NCBI RefSeq assembly: GCF_021134715.1
Contig: NC_060024.1
Span: 6,448,001 to 6,512,000, forward strand
Source: Daphnia pulex
Taxonomy: Eukaryota; Arthropoda; Branchiopoda; Diplostraca; Daphniidae
Length of the DNA: 64,000 nt
Direction of reading: 5' to 3'
Part shown: positions 60,101-64,000 of the stretch, one piece after another
Layout of the letters: each line of letters starts with the position of its first letter
How positions within the stretch are numbered: the stretch's first letter is position 1
The notes under the pieces: model-generated
What the model was told of the DNA's origin: nothing
The model's database searches: none
The model's input: the letters and a program-made list of their open reading frames with translations, nothing else
Made by a program: the position numbers and the translations under genes

Positions 60101-63100
60101 CTGAAACCTTATCAACCACTTTGGAACCAACTACATCTACTGTTGAGCCAACATCTACAACTTTAGAGGAAACGTCGACCACTGCTGAGCCAACTTCAAC
60201 TACAGAAGCATCCACAACGTCAAAGGAAACTTCTACAATGACTGAGTCAACTTCAAGTACTGAAGAACAAACCTCGACTTCAGAGAGCACGTCGACGACG
60301 GCTGGACCCTCTTCAACCACTTTGGAACCAACTACATCTACTGTTGAGCCAACATCTACAACTTTAGAATCGACCACTGCTGAGCCAACTTCAAGAACAG
60401 AAGCATCCACAACGTCAGAGGAAACTTCCACAATGACTGTGTCAACTTCAAGTACTGAAGAACCAACCTCGACTTCAGAGAGCACGTCGACGACGGCTGA
60501 ACCCTCTTCAACAACTTTGGAACCAACTACATCTACTGTTGAGCCAACATCTACAACTTTAGAGGAAACTTCGACCACTGCTGAGCCAACTTCAAGTACA
60601 GAAGCATCCACAACGTCAGAGGAAACTTCTACAATGACTGAGTCAACTTCAAGTACTGAAGAACCAACCTCGACTTCAGAGAGCACGTCGACGACGGCTG
60701 AACCCTCTTCAACCACTTTGGAACCAACTACATCTACTGTTGAGCCAACATCTACAACTTTAGAGGAAACTTCGACCACTGCTGAGCCAACTTCAAGTAC
60801 AGAAGCATCCACAACGTCAGAGGAAACTTCTACAATGACTGAGTCAACTTCAAGCACTGAAGGACCAACCTCGACTTCAGAGAGCACGTCGACGACGGCT
60901 GAACCCTCTTCAACCACTTTGGAACCAACAACATCTACTGTAGAGCCAACATCTACAACTTTAGAGGAAACTTCGACCACTGCTGAGCCAACTTCAAGTA
61001 CAGAAGCATCCACAACGTCAGAGGAAACTTCAACAATGACTGAGTCAACTTCAAGTACTGAAGAACCAACCTCGACTTCAGAGAGCACGTCGACGACGGC
61101 TGAACCCTCTTCAACCACTTTGGAACCAACTACATCTACTGTTGAGCCAACATCTACAACTTTAGAGGAAACTTCGACCACTGCTGAGCCAACTTCAAGT
61201 ACAGAAGCATCCACAACGTCAGAGGAAACTTCTGCAATGACTGAGTCAACTTCAAGTACTGAAGAACTAACCTCGACTTCAGAGAGCACGTCGACGACGG
61301 CTGGACCCTCTTCAACCACTTTGGAACCAACTACATCTACTGTTGAGCCAACATCTACAACTTTAGAATCGACCACTGCTGAGCCAACTTCAAGTACAGA
61401 AGCATCCACAACGTCAGAGGAAACTTCCACAATGACTGTGTCAACTTCAAGTACTGAAGAACCAACCTCGACTTCAGAGAGCACGTCGACGACGGCTGAA
61501 CCCTCTTCAACCACTTTGGAACCAACTACATCTACTGTTGAGCCAACATCTACAACTTTAGAGGAAACTTCGACCACTGCTGAGCCAACTTCAAGTACAG
61601 AAGCATCCACAACGTCAGAGGAAACTTCTACAATGACTGAGTCAACTTCAAGTACTGAAGAACCAACCTCGACTTCAGAGAGCACGTCGACGACGGCTGA
61701 ACCCTCTTCAACCACTTTGGAACCAACTACATCTACTGTTGAGCCAACATCTACAACTTTAGAGGAAACTTCGACCACTGCTGAGCCAACTTCAAGTACA
61801 GAAGCATCCACAACGTCAGAGGAAACTTCTACAATGACTGAGTCAACTTCAAGCACTGAAGGACCAACCTCGACTTCAGAGAGCCCGTCGACGACGGCTG
61901 AACCCTCTTCAACCACTTTGGAACCAACTACATCTACTGTTGAGCCAACATCTACAACTTTAGAGGAAACTTCGACCACTGCTGAGCCAACTTCAAGTAC
62001 AGAAGCATCCACAACGTCAGAGGAAACTTCTGCAATGACTGAGTCAACTTCAAGTACTGAAGAACTAACCTCGACTTCAGAGAGCACGTCGACGACGGCT
62101 GAACTGTCTTCAACCACTTTGGAACCAACTACATCTACTGTTGAGCCAACATCTACAACTTTAGAGGAAACTTCGACCACTGCTGAGCCAACTTCAAGTA
62201 CAGAAGCATCCACAACGTCAGAGGAAACTTCTACAATGACTGAGTCAACTTCAAGTACTGAAGAACCAACCTCGACTTCAGAGAGCACGTCGACGACGGC
62301 TGAACCCTCTTCAACCACTTTGGAACCAACTACATCTACTGTTGAACCAACATCTACTACTTTAGAGGAAACGTCGACCACTGCTGAGCCAACTTCAAGT
62401 ACAGAAGCATCCACAACGTCAGAGGAAACTTCTACAATGACTGAGTCAACTTCAAGTACTGAAGAACTAACCTCGACTTCAGAGAGCACGCCGACGACGG
62501 CTGAACCCTCTTCAACCACTTTGGAACCAACTACATCTACTGTTGAGCCAACATCTACAACTTTAGAATCGACCACTGCTGAGCCAACTTCAAGTACAGA
62601 AGCATCCACAACGTCAGAGGAAACTTCTACAATGACTGAGTCAACTTCAAGTACTGAAGAACAAACCTCGACTTCAGAGAGCACGTCGACGACGGCTGAA
62701 CCCTCTTCAACCACTTTGGAACCAACAACATCTACTGTTGAGCCAACATCTACAACTTTAGAGGAAACTTCGACCACTGCTGAGCCAACTTCAAGTACAG
62801 AAGCATCCACAACGTCAGAGGAAACTTCTGCAATGACTGAGTCAACTTCAAGTACTGAAGGACCAACCTCGACTTCAGAGAGCACGTCGACGACGGCTGA
62901 AACCTCTTCAACAACTTTGGAACCAACTACATCTACTGTTGAGCCAACATCTACAACTTTAGAGGAAACGTCGACCACTGCTGAGCCAACTTCAAGTACA
63001 GAAGCATCCACAACGTCAAAGGAAACTTCTACAATGACTGAGTCAACTTCAAGTACTGAAGAACAAACCTCGACTTCAGAGAGCACGTCGACGACGGCTG

Positions 63101-64000
63101 GACCCTCTTCAACCACTTTGGAACCAACTACATCTACTGTTGAGCCAACATCTACAACTTTAGAATCGACCACTGCTGAGCCAACTTCAAGTACAGAAGC
63201 ATCCACAACGTCAGAGGAAACTTCTGCAATGACTGAGTCAACTTCAAGTACTGAAGAACCAACCTCGACTTCAGAGAGCACGTCGACGACGGTTGAACCC
63301 TCTTCAACCACTTTGGAACCAACTACATCTACTGTTGAGCCAACATCTACAACTTTAGAGGAAACTTCGACCACTGCTGAGCCAACTTCAAGTACAGAAG
63401 CATCCACAACGTCAGAGGAAACTTCTACAATGACTGAGTCAACTTCAAGTACTGAAGAACCAACCTCGACTTCAGAGAGCACGTCGACGACGGCTGAACC
63501 CTCTTCAACCACTTTGGAACCAACTACATCTACTGTTGAACCAACATCTACTACTTTAGAGGAAACGTCGACCACTGCTGAGCCAACTTCAAGTACAGAA
63601 GCATCCACAACGTCAGAGGAAACTTCTACAATGACTGAGTCAACTTCAAGTACTGAAGAACTAACCTCGACTTCAGAGAGCACGCCGACGACGGCTGAAC
63701 CCTCTTCAACCACTTTGGAACCAACTACATCTACTGTTGAGCCAACATCTACAACTTTAGAATCGACCACTGCTGAGCCAACTTCAAGTACAGAAGCATC
63801 CACAACGTCAGAGGAAACTTCTACAATGACTGAGTCAACTTCAAGTACTGAAGAACAAACCTCGACTTCAGAGAGCACGTCGACGACGGCTGAACCCTCT
63901 TCAACCACTTTGGAACCAACAACATCTACTGTTGAGCCAACATCTACAACTTTAGAGGAAACTTCGACCACTGCTGAGCCAACTTCAAGTACAGAAGCAT
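36148..64000 (+). CDS. Giant mucin-like secreted or surface protein, 5' part, open at right edge
   Basis: Exon 1 (36148-36159) encodes only MNIK and ends in a textbook donor AAG|GTATGT. Exon 2 begins at 39094 after ATACAG and continues without a stop to the window end. The join is phase 0 and produces MNIKIILIVVATTF, a signal peptide. In-frame TAA at 39076 shows that exon 2 cannot extend further left. 8,306 residues are visible. From about 39172 the protein is a tandem array of 67- or 65-residue units. A consensus unit has 25 Thr, 17 Ser, 13 Glu and 5 Pro, no Lys, Arg, Cys or aromatic residue. This is a PTS domain suited to dense O-glycosylation, here also strongly acidic. By analogy, it may line gut, cuticle or egg surfaces. 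The first unit and a half are degenerate and contain F-V-F-C-C near 39424. The C-terminus and any anchor lie outside the window. Strand choice rests on signal peptide, splice sites and composition. Confidence 0.85.
36220..37750. mobile_element. Tc1/mariner-like inverted-repeat element (non-autonomous), interrupted
   Basis: The ends carry AGTAGGCACCAAA in inverted orientation, next to TA on both sides (36218-36219, 37751-37752), as expected for Tc1/mariner-type insertion. The inverted repeat extends far inward: 36220-36545 pairs with 36690-36953 plus 37678-37750, forming a giant foldback of roughly 330 bp per arm. No transposase frame is visible. The right arm is split by a second insertion at 36956-37675. 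Confidence 0.8.
36956..37675. mobile_element. 720-bp insertion nested in the right arm of the foldback element
   Basis: Comparing the right arm with the intact left arm shows that the arm breaks after GAGTA (36955) and resumes at TACTTTTTCG (37676). TA flanks the insert on both sides. Its ends (GTTGAGAACGG and the complement of AACTCTCACC) are only weakly inverted. It has no coding potential that I recognise. Confidence 0.65.
46560..51360 (+). repeat. Shorter higher-order repeats in the mucin array
   Basis: Offsets read from marker variants: 597 bp (three units; GAACTGTCTT at 46561 and 47159), 402 bp (two units; ACGTCGGCGA at 47941 and 48343), and 1791 bp (nine units; ACCTTGGAAC at 49171 and 50962). 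All are exact sums of 201- and 195-bp units. They indicate repeated unequal exchange. Confidence 0.82.
52841..62160 (+). repeat. Higher-order repeat: multi-kilobase copies inside the mucin array
   Basis: Rare marker variants recur at fixed distances. CTTCACGTAC is at 54011, 56003 and 59792; CTACTCTTGAG is in units at 53561, 55553 and 59342; CTGGACCC is at 54521, 56513, 57512 and 61301; AGAGCCCGTC is at 58091 and 61880. The offsets are 1992 (10 units), 3789 (19 units) and 5781 bp (29 units). The 3789-bp copy appears nearly perfect from about 55550 to 58370. Confidence 0.88.

Larger units (their letters stand above)
39172..64000 (+). repeat. Coding tandem array, 201/195-bp units, about 24.8 kb
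   Basis: Every unit is 201 bp (67 codons) or 195 bp (65 codons). The short form has TTAGAATCG where the long form has TTAGAGGAAACTTCG. I estimate about 125 units from length. Within a unit, ten sub-units of mostly seven residues can be aligned (EPTTSTV, EPTSTTL, EETSTTA, EPTSSTE and so on). All length changes I saw are multiples of three, so the frame is kept throughout. The array continues beyond the window. Confidence 0.95.

Noticed and set aside
39366..63971. An 8,201-codon minus-strand open frame as a Val/Ser/Asp-rich giant protein
   Set aside because: It is forced by the codon content of the plus-strand repeat. It lacks a visible start, signal or splice context, and it breaks exactly where the plus-strand protein includes Gln codons.
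39172..64000. CRISPR array or satellite DNA
   Set aside because: There are no unique spacers between repeats, the units are about 200 bp, and length changes keep a reading frame behind a signal peptide. It is a coding repeat.

Overview
This is an arthropod nuclear segment, most likely from a branchiopod crustacean of the Daphnia type (inference). Introns are mostly 60-90 bp with canonical GT-AG ends. Genes sit close together on both strands, recent tandem and segmental duplications are abundant, and there are short inverted-repeat elements. Nothing looks bacterial, plasmid or phage, and all larger genes must be read as spliced.

Layout. 0.4-1.2 kb: an unrecognised Cys-rich type II membrane protein (minus). 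1.7-7.1 kb: two tandem MFSD8/CLN7-like transporter genes (minus). 8.1-9.3 kb: a decayed copy of a small Cys-rich secreted peptide gene and degenerate tRNA-like sequences. 10.2-18.9 kb: a tandem duplication, offset 4,829 bp, of a GT31 glycosyltransferase gene (plus). The left copy carries a broken 3' end of the Argonaute gene. 18.5-22.3 kb: an intact 15-exon Argonaute gene (minus). 23.2-27.9 kb: a second copy of the MFSD8 / Cys-rich peptide / tRNA block, here with a broken MFSD8, two apparently intact Cys-rich peptide genes and an intact tRNA-Arg(CCG). 28.5-29.8 kb: a carbohydrate sulfotransferase gene (plus). 29.8-33 kb: a third, heavily eroded copy of the block. 33-36 kb: AT-rich sequence with a 170-bp hAT-like MITE. 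36.1-64 kb: the 5' part of a very large mucin-like gene (plus), open at the right edge.

The mucin gene is the main discovery. A tiny first exon (36148-36159) with a good donor joins in frame to an exon at 39094, giving a start codon plus a hydrophobic signal peptide. An uninterrupted Ser/Thr/Glu/Pro reading frame of more than 8,300 codons then runs to the window edge. It is built from 201-bp and 195-bp units (67 or 65 residues), themselves made of about ten heptad-like sub-units. The units are grouped into higher-order copies offset by exact unit multiples (402, 597, 1194, 1596, 1791, 1992, 3789 and 5781 bp). The equally long open frame on the minus strand is explained by codon composition and is not counted as a gene.

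The genes are not an operon or one pathway. GT31 and the sulfotransferase are both carbohydrate-modifying enzymes of the secretory route, and the mucin is a potential substrate of such enzymes, but any functional link is inference. Argonaute is an RNA-interference slicer and MFSD8 a lysosomal membrane transporter.
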